A stretch of 64,000 nt of DNA. Source: Streptomyces sp. RKAG290 (GTDB lineage: Bacteria > Actinomycetota > Actinomycetes > Streptomycetales > Streptomycetaceae). The position numbers and the translations under genes were made by a program. The notes under the pieces are model-generated. The model had not been told where the DNA came from. It searched no databases and worked only from the letters and a program-made list of their open reading frames with translations. Positions 1 through 9,570 of the stretch are shown here, in pieces. Numbering within the stretch: position 1 is the stretch's first letter; each line of letters starts with the position of its first letter. The DNA is taken from assembly GCF_023701695.1 (NCBI RefSeq), contig NZ_JAJOZC010000001.1, forward strand, positions 6,137,894 to 6,201,893, read 5' to 3'.

Positions 1-734
1 GACATCTTCACAATCTCCAGCTCGGCCGGGCGCTCCGCCAGGAACTCTCCGTTGAACAGCAGGGCGAGTTCGGTGACCGTCATCCCGTGCGCCTGGGCGA
101 TCTCCCGGCGGCCCACGAAGGTGCCGAAGGCCGGATCGAGGACCGGCCCGAGCGCGGCCCGTCCCGTCACCGGGTTCGGCCGGTCCAGCACGACGAACTT
201 CTTGCCCGCGAGGGCCGCCGCCTCCATGCAGTCGTACAGCGTCCAGATGTACGTGTAGAAGCGGGCGCCCGCGTCCTGGATGTCGAACACGATCGTGTCG
301 ACACCGGACGCCGTGAAGACGTCGGCCAGCGGCTGCCCGCTCTTGAGGTACGTGTCGTAGACCGGCAGCCCGGTCGCGGGGTCGTCGTACCGTCCCTCCG
401 AGCCGCCCGCCTGCGCGGTGCCGCGGAAGCCGTGCTCGGGCCCGAAGACGGCGGTCAGGTTCACCCGCCCGTCGGGGTGCATCACGTCGACGATGTGCCG
501 CACGTCGGAGGTGACCCCGGTCGGGTTGGTGACGATGCCCACCCGCTGGCCCTTCAGGAGCGCGTAGCCGTCCGCCGCCAGCCGGTCGAAGCCGGTACGG
601 AGCCGGCCGTGGCCGCCTCCGTGTCCGTTGCCGTGCGAGGAGCGGGCGGCCGCGGGTCCGGCCGAAGCGGCGGTCGCGGCGAGCGCCCCCACCGCACCGC
701 CGGCGGCCAGCAGTCCACGCCTGGACAGGCTCAT
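1..734 (-). CDS. DUF1343 / NamZ-type exo-beta-N-acetylmuramidase, secreted (3' end outside window)
   Basis: The first 244 codons are visible; the C-terminus lies beyond base 1. The ATG at 734 is preceded on the minus strand by GGAGG at a 7-nt spacing. The N-terminus (MSLSRRGLLAAGG, then an Ala-rich hydrophobic stretch) is an export signal with an Arg pair. The mature part carries the family motifs GIVTNPTGV, FGPEHGFRG, FDIQDAGARFYTY and DRPNP. Characterised NamZ enzymes (GH171) release terminal N-acetylmuramic acid from peptidoglycan fragments, so a cell-wall recycling or lytic role outside the membrane is the likely job. It is divergent from the SDR gene. The family call is firm; the exact substrate is inferred. 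Confidence 0.85.
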   Translation of the reverse strand, partial: MSLSRRGLLAAGGAVGALAATAASAGPAAARSSHGNGHGGGHGRLRTGFDRLAADGYALLKGQRVGIVTNPTGVTSDVRHIVDVMHPDGRVNLTAVFGPEHGFRGTAQAGGSEGRYDDPATGLPVYDTYLKSGQPLADVFTASGVDTIVFDIQDAGARFYTYIWTLYDCMEAAALAGKKFVVLDRPNPVTGRAALGPVLDPAFGTFVGRREIAQAHGMTVTELALLFNGEFLAERPAELEIVKM

Positions 735-862
735 TCGGCTACCTCCATGATCGCGATGTGTGTCATGGCCACGCACGCTAGCGCGCGGACCGGCCGCTGG
801 GAACGAGCCGGACGGGACGGCTGTGCCCGGAGTGACGGACGAGTCGCTCCAACCCCTTCCGC

Positions 863-880
863 GACGACATACCGACTGGT
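863..880. promoter_or_regulatory. Putative TetR operator, site 1
   Basis: GACGACATACCGACTGGT lies 38 bp upstream of the SDR start. The identical 18 bases occur in reverse orientation at 6912-6929, upstream of the phosphotransferase/acyl-CoA dehydrogenase pair. Site 2 is close to a palindrome (ATACCGAC-TG-GTCGGCAT); site 1 keeps only the left half well. The TetR gene at 3378 ends the operon downstream and is the obvious candidate binder (inference). Confidence 0.6.
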
Positions 881-918
881 TAGTCTGCTGGGGCAGTCGG
901 CTGAGAGAGGCGGGACCG

Positions 919-1683
919 ATGAGTACGGTGCAGGGCGCGGGCGTAGTGGTCACGGGGGCCGGAGGCGGCATCGGAGCCGCGCTGGCCCGCAGATTCGCCG
1001 CCGAGGGCGCGCGGGTGGTGGTCAACGACCTCGACGAGGGCAGGATCAAGGCACTCGCGGAGGAGATCGGCGGCACCGCAGTCGCCGGTGACGCCTCACA
1101 GATCGTGGACGCCGCCCGGGACGCCCTGGACGGCACCGTGGACGTCTACTGCGCCAACGCGGGCCTCGCCTCGCCCGGCGATGTCTTCGCCGACGAGGAG
1201 GTCTGGGCCGCCGCCTGGGACGTCAACGTGATGGCCCACGTCCGCGCGGCCAGGGCGCTGCTCCCGGACTGGCTGGAGCGCGGCAGCGGCAGGTTCGTCT
1301 CCACCGCCTCCGCCGCCGGCCTGCTGACGATGATCGGCGCGGCCCCCTACAGCGTCACCAAGCACGGCGTGGTCGCCTTCGCCGAATGGCTCTCCCTCAC
1401 CTACCGCCATCGCGGCGTCAAGGTCCACGCGATCTGTCCGCAGGGCGTGCGCACGGACATGCTCACCGCCGCGGGCTCGGCCGGGGAGCTCGTGCTCGCC
1501 CCCAGCGCGATCGAGCCGGAGGCCGTCGCCGACGCGCTCTTCGAGGCCATGGCCGAGGACCGCTTCCTCGTCCTGCCGCACCCCGAGGTCGCCGGGTACT
1601 ACCGGGCCCGCGCCAAGGACACCGACCACTGGCTCGGCAACATGAACCACCTCCAGCAGAAGTGGGAGGGGACCGGCGCATGA
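919..1683 (+). CDS. SDR family oxidoreductase (acyl-CoA operon, first gene)
   Basis: 254 aa. The ATG at 919 is chosen because it follows GAGAGAGG and puts the nucleotide-binding motif TGAGGGIG at residues 12-19; a longer open frame back to 760 has no family sequence. Also visible are CANAG (the NAG motif), a Ser in FVSTASAAG and the catalytic YSVTK. This is a classical Rossmann short-chain dehydrogenase using NAD(P). The substrate cannot be read from sequence; hydroxyacyl or alcohol oxidation is plausible. Its stop overlaps the acyl-CoA ligase start (ATGA at 1680-1683), so the two are translationally coupled and probably co-transcribed with the TetR gene. Confidence 0.88.
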   Translation: MSTVQGAGVVVTGAGGGIGAALARRFAAEGARVVVNDLDEGRIKALAEEIGGTAVAGDASQIVDAARDALDGTVDVYCANAGLASPGDVFADEEVWAAAWDVNVMAHVRAARALLPDWLERGSGRFVSTASAAGLLTMIGAAPYSVTKHGVVAFAEWLSLTYRHRGVKVHAICPQGVRTDMLTAAGSAGELVLAPSAIEPEAVADALFEAMAEDRFLVLPHPEVAGYYRARAKDTDHWLGNMNHLQQKWEGTGA

Positions 1684-3338
1684 CCGATTCCATCTACGCG
1701 GCGAAGCCCTGGCTGCCGCTGCTCAGCGAGGCCCAGCGGGCCCCCGTCCACCCGGCCGAGACCCTGGTGCACGCCTTCCGGGACTCCGTGTCCCGGGCCC
1801 CCGCACATCCGGCGCTCGCCTACTTCGACGGGCGCCTCAGCTACCGCGAGACCGACGAGCTCTCCGACTCCGTGGCCGGGCACCTCGCCGCCCGTGGCCT
1901 GGAGCGCGGCGACCGGGTCGCGATCATGCTCCAGAACTCGCCGCAGTTCGTCCTCGCACTGCTGGGTGCCTGGAAGGCCGGGGCGACCGTCGTACCGCTC
2001 AACCCGATGTACAAGTCCGGCGAGGTCGGCCACGTACTGAAGGACGCCGAGGTCACCGCGCTGATCTGCTCGGACCGGGCCTGGGACTCGTACCTGCGGG
2101 ACACCGCGGCCGCCGCCCCGACCGTCCGGATCGCCGTCACGGCCTGCGAGCTCGACTTCCAGTCGAAGAACGACGAGCGGGTGCTCGACTTCGCCCGGCT
2201 GGCGGCCGCCGAGGACGCCGACGACCTGGTCGCCGTCGCCGGGCAGGGCCTCGCGGCCCCGGCCGGCCGGGAGCTCACCGCCGCCGACGTGGCGCTGATC
2301 AGCTACACCTCCGGGACCAGCGGCACCCCCAAGGGCGCCATGAACTCCCACGGCAACATCATGGTCAACGCCGAGCGCCAGCGCACCGGCCACCCGATCG
2401 CGGAGGGCTCCGCCTACTTCGCCCTGGCCCCGCTCTTCCACATCACCGGCATGGTCTGTGAGCTGGCCGCCTGCCTCGCCAACGCGGGCACCCTCGTCCT
2501 CGCCTACCGCTTCCACCCCGGAGTGGTCCTCGACGCCTTCGCCGAGCACCGCCCCGCCTACACCGTGGGCCCCTCGACCGCCTTCATGGCGCTCGCCGCC
2601 ACGCCCGGCGTGACGCCCGAGCACTTCGCGTCCTTCCAGGTGATCTCCTCCGGAGGCGCGCCGCTGCCGCCCGCGCTCGTCGAGAAGTTCCGGGAGGGCT
2701 TCGGCCCGTACATCCGCAACGGCTACGGCCTCACCGAGTGCACCGCGCCCTGTGCGTCCGTGCCGCCCGAGCGCGAGGCCCCGGTGGACCCGGTCTCCGG
2801 CACCCTCTCCGTGGGCGTGCCAGGCCCGGACACGGTCGTGCGGATCATCGACGAGAACGGCGCCGACGTGCCCTTCGGCGAACAGGGCGAGATCGCGGTG
2901 CGCGGCCCGCAGGTCGTCTCCGGCTACTGGCGGCTGCCCGAGGCCACCGCCGCCGCCTTCCCGGACGGGGAACTGCGCACCGGCGACATCGGCTTCATGG
3001 ACCATGAGGGCTGGCTCTACGTCGTCGACCGCAAGAAGGACATGATCAACGCCTCGGGCTTCAAGGTCTGGCCGCGCGAGGTCGAGGACGTCCTCTACAC
3101 GCACCCCGCCGTCCGCGAGGCGGCCGTCGTCGGTGTCCCCGACCCCTACCGCGGTGAAACGGTCCGCGCCTACGTCAGCCTGCGGCCCGGCGCCTCGGTC
3201 GAACCGGACGAATTGGGTGTGTACTGCAAGGAGCGGCTCGCCGCGTACAAGTACCCGCGCGAAGTCGAGATCCTGACCGAACTTCCGAAGACGGCAAGTG
3301 GGAAGATCCTCAGGCGGGAACTGCGTTCACCCCGCTAG
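1680..3338 (+). CDS. AMP-dependent acyl-CoA synthetase/ligase
   Basis: 552 aa, full length for class I adenylate-forming enzymes. It carries the P-loop-like YTSGTSGTPKGA, the GYGLTE motif, the hinge DRKKDMI and the C-terminal catalytic Lys in PKTASGKILRR. It activates a carboxylic acid with ATP to an acyl-AMP and then to an acyl-CoA in the cytoplasm. It sits between an SDR and a TetR gene, and an acyl-CoA dehydrogenase lies 1.3 kb away under a shared promoter motif. A fatty or aromatic acid degradation role is therefore inferred. The start overlaps the SDR stop by 4 nt. Confidence 0.92.
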   Translation: MTDSIYAAKPWLPLLSEAQRAPVHPAETLVHAFRDSVSRAPAHPALAYFDGRLSYRETDELSDSVAGHLAARGLERGDRVAIMLQNSPQFVLALLGAWKAGATVVPLNPMYKSGEVGHVLKDAEVTALICSDRAWDSYLRDTAAAAPTVRIAVTACELDFQSKNDERVLDFARLAAAEDADDLVAVAGQGLAAPAGRELTAADVALISYTSGTSGTPKGAMNSHGNIMVNAERQRTGHPIAEGSAYFALAPLFHITGMVCELAACLANAGTLVLAYRFHPGVVLDAFAEHRPAYTVGPSTAFMALAATPGVTPEHFASFQVISSGGAPLPPALVEKFREGFGPYIRNGYGLTECTAPCASVPPEREAPVDPVSGTLSVGVPGPDTVVRIIDENGADVPFGEQGEIAVRGPQVVSGYWRLPEATAAAFPDGELRTGDIGFMDHEGWLYVVDRKKDMINASGFKVWPREVEDVLYTHPAVREAAVVGVPDPYRGETVRAYVSLRPGASVEPDELGVYCKERLAAYKYPREVEILTELPKTASGKILRRELRSPR

Positions 3339-3377
3339 AAACCGGTTCACGCACTGCACGGAAGGAAGGCGGCGGCT

Positions 3378-3971
3378 ATGGCCAAGGCGATGGACGGGAG
3401 CGGCACCCCCGTTCCCCAGCGGCTGCTGGCCGCCGCCACCCGGCTCTTCGCCGAGCAGGGGTACGACCGCACCTCGGTCCAGGAGATCGTCGAGGCGGCC
3501 GGTGTCACCAAGGGCGCGCTCTACCACTACTTCGGCTCCAAGGAGGACCTCCTCCAGGAGGTCTACGCCCGGGTGCTGCGGCTCCAGCAGGAGCGCCTCG
3601 ACGCCTTCGCGGACGCCGAGGCGCCCGTCGACCAGCGGCTGCGCGACGCCGCGGCCGACGTGGTCGTCACGACCATCGAGAACCTCGACGACGCCTCGAT
3701 CTTCTTCCGCTCGATGCACCACCTGAGCCCCGAGAAGAACAAGCAGGTGCGGGTGGAGCGACGCCGCTACCACGAGCGCTTCCGGGCCCTGGTGGAAGAG
3801 GGGCAGCGCAGCGGGGTGTTCTCCACGGCCACGCCGGCGGACCTGATCGTCGACTACCACTTCGGCTCGGTCCACCACCTGTCCACCTGGTACCGGCCGG
3901 ACGGCCCACTCACCCCGCAGGAGGTCGCCGACCACCTCGCCGACCTGCTGCTTCGCGCCCTGCGGCCGTAG
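3378..3971 (+). CDS. TetR family regulator, probable controller of the acyl-CoA genes
   Basis: 197 aa. The N-terminal TetR helix-turn-helix is clear: RLFAEQGYDRTSVQEIVEAA, then VTKGALYHYFGSKEDLL around residues 16-58. The rest is a ligand-binding helical domain. SD is AAGGAAGGCGG just upstream. It lies 39 nt after the acyl-CoA ligase, so probably in the same operon. In this family the ligand is often an acyl-CoA thioester; here that is inferred from context only. The 18-bp motif at 863 and 6912 is its likely operator. Confidence 0.9.
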   Translation: MAKAMDGSGTPVPQRLLAAATRLFAEQGYDRTSVQEIVEAAGVTKGALYHYFGSKEDLLQEVYARVLRLQQERLDAFADAEAPVDQRLRDAAADVVVTTIENLDDASIFFRSMHHLSPEKNKQVRVERRRYHERFRALVEEGQRSGVFSTATPADLIVDYHFGSVHHLSTWYRPDGPLTPQEVADHLADLLLRALRP

Positions 3972-3980
3972 CCGGCCGCG

Positions 3981-4306
3981 TCAGGACCAGCCGGCCGGCC
4001 GGCCCAGCAGCGCCTCCGCCGCCGGGTTGCGCGGCCGGGGCGCCCGGCCCACCAGCAGCACCGTCCGGCCGGGCTCGGGCTGCCGGATGGCCACGCACGG
4101 CAGCCCGGCGTCCTCGCCGATCCGGCGCGGCACGATCGCCACGCCGATACCCGCCCGCACGAGCCCGCACGAGATCGACGAGCAGCCGGATCTGGGTGAC
4201 GTCGCAGGTGATCCGGCGCTCCGGACCGCAGTGCGCGGCCAGTCGCCGCAGCGCCACCGGCTCCGGCGCCGTCGCCTCGCGCATCCCTCTCTTGGACCGA
4301 ACGGGC
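3981..4306 (-). pseudogene. LysR regulator remnant, effector domain only, frameshifted
   Basis: Reading the minus strand gives MREATAPEPVALRRLAA..., then ...TQIRLLVDLVR, then in another frame AGIGVAIVPRRIGEDAG...RTVLLVGRAPRPRNPAAEALL and a stop at 3981. Together these look like the C-terminal third of a LysR effector domain. The N-terminal helix-turn-helix is absent. The frame breaks at a perfect 10-bp tandem duplication (CCCGCACGAG at 4154-4163 and 4164-4173 on +); removing one copy restores VDLVRAGIGVAIVP. So this is a truncated and frameshifted relic. Confidence 0.7.
4154..4173. repeat. 10-bp tandem duplication disrupting the LysR remnant
   Basis: CCCGCACGAG occurs twice head to tail. Ten bases is not a multiple of three, so the duplication alone explains the frame change in the LysR remnant. 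Confidence 0.85.
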
Positions 4307-4327
4307 AGTCGGGGCGAAGCTGGATAT

Positions 4328-4492
4328 ATGGCGCACATCCAGCAGTCCACCCGTGTCCCCGCCCTGTGGCCCGTGGCCTACGGCCCGCACCGGCCCCGGA
4401 GCCTCCGCCTCCTCGCGCGGTACCTGCTGCGGGCGAGGGCCTTCGTCCGTGAGCTGGCGCTCGCCGACCACGTGCCGTACGGCGGCTACTGA
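4328..4492 (+). CDS. Possible small ORF, 54 aa, unknown
   Basis: ATG at 4328, TGA at 4490-4492. The product starts MAHIQQSTRVPALWPVAYG and ends DHVPYGGY; it is basic and rich in Arg, Leu and Tyr, with no signal peptide or known domain I can recognise. There is no clear Shine-Dalgarno sequence; a GGATAT just before the ATG could be a promoter -10 for a leaderless message. It is divergent from the LysR remnant, the place where a LysR target would sit. It may be non-coding. Apart from this ORF, the stretch 4307-4540 shows nothing else I can name. Confidence 0.3.
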   Translation: MAHIQQSTRVPALWPVAYGPHRPRSLRLLARYLLRARAFVRELALADHVPYGGY

Positions 4493-4540
4493 CCACCTGG
4501 CGGGCCCGTCCGTCCCGGGAACGAGCCCGCCAGGGAGGCC

Positions 4541-4615
4541 CTGGGGTCTTTCGTCCGGGTCAGGCCGGATCAGGCACCGGGGCACGCGAGCCCGGCATGA
4601 TCCAAACGAGAGGCC

Positions 4616-4619
<4 letters not shown>
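4541..4619. mobile_element. Short inverted-repeat element, copy A (MITE-like, 71 bp)
   Basis: The core is 4545-4615, with ends GGTCTTTCGTCCGGGTCAGG and (reverse) GGCCTCTCGTTTGGATCATG. It is flanked by CTAG at 4616-4619 and a degraded CTGG at 4541-4544. It is the reverse of copies B and C: same ends, same internal GGGCACGCGAGCCCGG palindromic segment. It has no coding capacity. Reading minus, CTAG supplies the TAG stop of the acyl-CoA dehydrogenase. The ends can pair into a long stem, so it may also end transcription. Confidence 0.75.
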
Positions 4620-5829
<1,210 letters not shown>

Positions 5830-5837
5830 GGGGTTGA

Positions 5838-6865
5838 TCAGCCTTCCTGGAGGGTGTTGAGCCCGTGCTGGATGAAGACGGGGACGAGGTCGCCGATGCG
5901 GTCGAAGCCGCCGCCGACGGTCTGGCCCAGCGTGTACCGGTAGTGGATGCCCTCCAGGATCACGGCGAGCTTGAACCAGGCGAACGCCGTGTACCAGGAG
6001 ATGGCGGAGGTGTCCCGGCCGGAGCGGGTGGCGTAGCGCTCGATCAGCTCGGCGGGGAGGGGTGGCCGGCCGCGCCGCTGGTGGTGGAGACCGGCGACTT
6101 GGGCAGACCCAGGTCCGAGCTGTACATCACCAGCAGGCCGAGGTCGGTCAGCGGGTCGCCCAGCGTCGACATCTCCCAGTCGAGTACGGCGTTGATCCGG
6201 TCGTCGGGGCCGATCAGGACGTTGTCCAGGCGGTAGTCGCCGTGCACGACCGTGGGGGCGGGGGAGACCGGAAGCGCGCGGCCGAGCGCCGCGTGCAGCT
6301 CGTCGATGCCCGGCAGTTCGCGGTTGCGGGATGCGTCCAGCTGCTTGCCCCAGCGGCGCAGCTGCCGGTCGAGGAAGCCCTCCGGGCGCCCGAAGTCGCC
6401 CAGCCCGACGGCCTCCGGATCCACGGCGTGCAGCTCGACGAGGGTGTCCACCAGGGCGAGTACGGCCTCGCGGGTGCGCTCGGCGCCGAGCGGGGCGAGC
6501 TGCTCGGCCGTGCGGAACGGGGTGCCCTCGACGTACTCCATGACGTAGAACGGCGAGCCGATGACCGAGTCGTCCTCGCAGAGCAGCAACGGCTCGGGGA
6601 CGGGGACGGCCGTCGGGTGCAGCGCGCTGATCACCCGGTGCTCGCGCTTCATGTCGTGCGCGGTGGCCAGCACATGGCCCAGCGGCGGCCGGCGGACGAC
6701 CCAGCGGCCCGTGCCGTCCGTGTCCGTGACGACGTAGGTCAGGTTCGAACGGCCGCCCTCGATGAGCCGGGCCTCGAGCGGTCCGTTCACCAGACCTGGC
6801 CGTTCGCGGTCGAGATGTGCGCGCAACCGGTCGAGGTCGAGACCTGGCGGATGGACTGGGCTCAT
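5838..6865 (-). pseudogene. Phosphotransferase family protein, APH/ACAD10-like (one-base deletion; possibly a sequencing error)
   Basis: Expected about 342 aa. The ATG at 6865 starts MSPVHPPGLDLDRL. Kinase-fold motifs are present: WVVRRPPLG (ATP-binding region), the catalytic loop VVHGDYRLDNVLIG and the metal-binding VLDWEMSTLGDPLTDLG. After GHPSP the frame runs into a stop; adding one C in the CCCC run near 6056-6062 restores AELIERYATRSG and a reading frame that continues to QEG and TGA at 5838. The length is 3n+2. Proteins of this type fused or paired with acyl-CoA dehydrogenases phosphorylate hydroxyacyl substrates; that role is inferred here. Confidence 0.8.
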
Positions 6866-6885
6866 CGTGCGCACCTCCGGGGTGA

Positions 6886-6904
6886 ATGAACGGTCGGTGT
6901 TCAT
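6886..6904. promoter_or_regulatory. Palindrome ATGAAC-N7-GTTCAT in the phosphotransferase promoter region
   Basis: ATGAACGGTCGGTGTTCAT is a perfect 6-bp inverted repeat around a 7-bp centre, 21 bp upstream of the phosphotransferase start and 8 bp from operator site 2. It looks like a repressor site; which protein binds is unknown. Confidence 0.45.
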
Positions 6905-6911
6905 GATGCCG

Positions 6912-6929
6912 ACCAGTCGGTATGTCGTC
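6912..6929. promoter_or_regulatory. Putative TetR operator, site 2
   Basis: ACCAGTCGGTATGTCGTC is the exact reverse complement of site 1 at 863-880. Here the wider sequence is a near-palindrome (ATGCCGAC-CA-GTCGGTAT, 6908-6925). It lies between the phosphotransferase (minus) and glucarate dehydratase (plus), so it could affect either. Confidence 0.6.
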
Positions 6930-7019
6930 CAGTGAACTTCCGGAACCGGATGCGTGGAGTCCGGTCCGAATGGTGGCCGGATACTGGCGTTCAGTCGTAT
7001 CTCTGAATACAGTTCACGT

Positions 7020-8309
7020 ATGGATACAGCCTTGTTGGTCGACGAAGTCCGGCTCACCCCGATCCTCATTGCCGACCCGCCACTCCTCAACACCCAGGGC
7101 GTCCACCAGCCGTACACGCCGCGGCTCATCGTGGAGGTCGTCACCCGTGGCGGGGAGACGGGTGTCGGGGAGACCTACGGCGACGGCAAGTACCTCGAGC
7201 TGGCCGAGCCGCTCGCCGCCGCTCTGGTCGGACGCCCGGTCAGCGATCTGAACGGACTCTTCGCCCTCGCCGACGAGGTGTGCGGAGATTCACGCGCGGC
7301 CGACGCGCGGGTCGACGCCGGCGGGCTGCGTGGCGTCCAGACCGCGGACAAGCTGCGGCTCTCGGTGGTCTCCGGCTTCGAGGTGGCCTGCCTGGACGCG
7401 CTCGGCAAGTCCCTGGGCCTGCCCGTGCACGCGCTGCTCGGCGGCAAGGTCCGCGACACCGTCGAGTACAGCGCGTACCTCTTCTACCGCTGGGCCGAGC
7501 ACCCGGAGGGCGGCGAGCGGGACGACTGGGGAGCGGCCGTCGACCCGGCCGGTGTCGTCGCCCAGGCGCGGCGCTTCGCCCGTGAGTACGGCTTCTCCGC
7601 CTTCAAGCTGAAGGGCGGGGTCTTCCCGCCCGACCAGGAGATAGCGGCGGTCCGCGCCCTGGCCGAGGCGTTCCCGGACCAGCCGCTGCGGCTCGACCCC
7701 AACGGCGCCTGGTCCGTCGAGACCTCGCTGTACGTCGCCGAGCAGCTGAAGGACGTACTCGAATACCTGGAGGACCCGGCGAGCGGCACGGAACTGATGG
7801 CCGCGGTCGCCGCGGGCACCGACGTCCCGCTCGCCACGAACATGTGCGTCACCACGCTCGCCGAGGTCCCTGAGGCCTTCGCCCGGGACGCCGTCCAGGT
7901 CATCCTCTCCGACCACCACTACTGGGGCGGACTGCACCGCACCCGCGAACTGGCGGGCATCTGCCGCACCTTCGGCGTCGGACTGTCCATGCACTCCAAC
8001 ACCCACCTCGGGATCAGCCTCGCCGCCATGACGCACGTCGCGGCCACCGTCCCCAACCTCGACTACGCCTGCGACAGCCACTACCCCTGGCAGACCGAGG
8101 ACGTCATCACGGTCCGCCATGTGTTCGAGGACGGCCGGCTCACCGTCTCCGACGCCCCGGGCCTCGGTGTCGAACTCGACCGGGAACGCCTGGCCGTCCT
8201 GCACCGCCGCTGGCTCGAGGACGACGGCACGATGCGCGAGCGCGACGACGCCGCCGCGATGCGCAAGGCCGAGCCGGAGTGGCGCACGCCGTCGATCCCG
8301 CGCTGGTGA
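7020..8309 (+). CDS. Glucarate dehydratase-like enolase superfamily enzyme
   Basis: 429 aa. The ATG at 7020 starts MDTALLVDEVRLTPILIADPP; the open frame upstream to 6954 is not family sequence. Enolase-superfamily residues are visible: FKLKGG (the KxK pair), RLDPNGAW, YLEDPASG, LATNMCVT and MHSNTHLGIS, the set characteristic of glucarate dehydratases. It removes water from D-glucarate/L-idarate to give 5-keto-4-deoxyglucarate, using Mg2+. No glucarate transporter or aldolase lies beside it, so it may serve a scattered pathway. Family membership is firm, exact substrate likely. Confidence 0.85.
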   Translation: MDTALLVDEVRLTPILIADPPLLNTQGVHQPYTPRLIVEVVTRGGETGVGETYGDGKYLELAEPLAAALVGRPVSDLNGLFALADEVCGDSRAADARVDAGGLRGVQTADKLRLSVVSGFEVACLDALGKSLGLPVHALLGGKVRDTVEYSAYLFYRWAEHPEGGERDDWGAAVDPAGVVAQARRFAREYGFSAFKLKGGVFPPDQEIAAVRALAEAFPDQPLRLDPNGAWSVETSLYVAEQLKDVLEYLEDPASGTELMAAVAAGTDVPLATNMCVTTLAEVPEAFARDAVQVILSDHHYWGGLHRTRELAGICRTFGVGLSMHSNTHLGISLAAMTHVAATVPNLDYACDSHYPWQTEDVITVRHVFEDGRLTVSDAPGLGVELDRERLAVLHRRWLEDDGTMRERDDAAAMRKAEPEWRTPSIPRW

Positions 8310-8358
8310 ATCCGGCGCCGCGTGCGCGGGCCCGCGACGGCAGACGGCCGGGTGCACC

Positions 8359-8520
8359 GGCCTGCCCCTGGTGCGTGATCTGGGGTGCGTCCCCATGGTC
8401 GTCGGCGGGCTCGACCGGGCCGCGTACCTGGAGGCCACGACGGCCTTCCTGATCGGGCTCTGGCACTGCGGCCACGACCCGCGCACGCTGCTGCCGCCCT
8501 TCGAGGCCGCCACGGCATGA
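8359..8520 (+). other. Unassigned open fragment, possible gene remnant
   Basis: Between glucarate dehydratase and the oxidoreductase, one frame reads VRDLGCVPMVVGGLDRAAYL, then a hydrophobic stretch with GLWHCGHDPRTLLPPF, and stops at 8520. It reads like real protein, but no start with a ribosome site and no family can be named. It may be the tail of a decayed gene. Confidence 0.25.
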
Positions 8521-8557
8521 ACTTGCGCCACTCCTGACCTGCCCCGATGGTCGAAGG

Positions 8558-9493
8558 ATGAAGGCGATCAGCTACAGCAGGTACGGCGGGGCCGAGGTCA
8601 TGGAGTACGGCGAGCGGCCCGATCCCAAGGTCGGCCCCGACACCGTCCTGGTGAAGGTGCGGGCCGCTGCGGTCAACCCGGTCGACTGGAAGGCCCGCGA
8701 GGGCCATCTCGATGCCGGGCTCGAAGCGGTCTTCCCGGTGATTCCGGGCTGGGACGTGTCCGGTGTCGTGGTGCAGCCGGGTGTCGCCGTCGACGAGTTC
8801 GCGGTCGGCGACGAGGTCATCGGCTACGTGCGGGAGGACTTCCTGTCCCGCGGCACGTTCGCCGAGTACGTCGCCGCCCCGGTGCGGACCCTCGCCCGCA
8901 AACCGCTGAGCCTGAGCTTCGAGGAGGCCGCGGGGCTGCCGCTGGCCGGGCTCACCGCGTACCAGGTGCTCCACCGGTCGCTGCGGATCGGCGAGGGCGA
9001 CACCGTCCTCGTCCACGCCGCGGCGGGCGGCGTCGGCTCGATCGCCGTCCAGCTCGCCCGCCACGCCGGCTGCCGGGTCATCGGGACCGCGAGCGAGCAC
9101 AACCACGAACACCTGCGGCAGCTCGGCGCGGAGCCGGTGGAGTACGGGGACGGGCTCGCCGACCGGCTGCGGGCCCTGGCCCCGGACGGGATCGACGCGG
9201 CCTTCGACACGGTGGGCGGCGAGGCCCTGCGGGTGTCCGCGGAGACCCTCGCGCCGGACGGACGGCTGGCCTCCATCGCGGACGGCGAGGTCTTCTCGTA
9301 CGGCGGCAGGTACGCCTTCGTGCGGCCCGACGCCAAGGACCTGGCCCACCTGGCCGAACTGGCCGAGCAGGGCATCGTCTCCGTCCACGTCGACCGGGTC
9401 TTCCCGCTGGCGGAGGCCGCGGAGGCCTACCGGCTCAACGAGCAGGGGCGCACCCGCGGCAAGATCGTCGTCACGGTGGACTGGGAGGGCTGA
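8558..9493 (+). CDS. NADP-dependent oxidoreductase, zinc-less MDR/quinone reductase type
   Basis: 311 aa. The N-terminal GroES-like domain starts MKAISYSRYGGAEVMEYGE and includes AAAVNPVDWK. The Rossmann domain has VLVHAAAGGVGSIAVQLARH (GxGxxG type), followed by GTASEHNHEHLRQLGAE. The zinc-ligand Cys/His set of alcohol dehydrogenases is missing, which places it among NADPH:quinone or enone reductases. It acts in the cytoplasm on an unknown electrophilic substrate. A stand-alone gene on +; the next genes are convergent. Confidence 0.88.
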   Translation: MKAISYSRYGGAEVMEYGERPDPKVGPDTVLVKVRAAAVNPVDWKAREGHLDAGLEAVFPVIPGWDVSGVVVQPGVAVDEFAVGDEVIGYVREDFLSRGTFAEYVAAPVRTLARKPLSLSFEEAAGLPLAGLTAYQVLHRSLRIGEGDTVLVHAAAGGVGSIAVQLARHAGCRVIGTASEHNHEHLRQLGAEPVEYGDGLADRLRALAPDGIDAAFDTVGGEALRVSAETLAPDGRLASIADGEVFSYGGRYAFVRPDAKDLAHLAELAEQGIVSVHVDRVFPLAEAAEAYRLNEQGRTRGKIVVTVDWEG

Positions 9494-9570
9494 CGCGCCG
9501 GGTGCCGGGCCGCGGAGAAGGGCCGCAGCAGGGCGCCCGCAGCGGAGTGCCCGCAGAAGAAGGGCCGCCC

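Noticed and set aside
87..1091. Long Arg/Gly/Val-rich open frame over the NamZ gene
   Set aside because: It is a shadow of the minus-strand muramidase: composition is that of a complementary GC-rich frame and no domain is visible.
6886..7019. Antisense or riboswitch leader before glucarate dehydratase
   Set aside because: No conserved aptamer-like structure could be recognised; the palindromes fit protein operators better.
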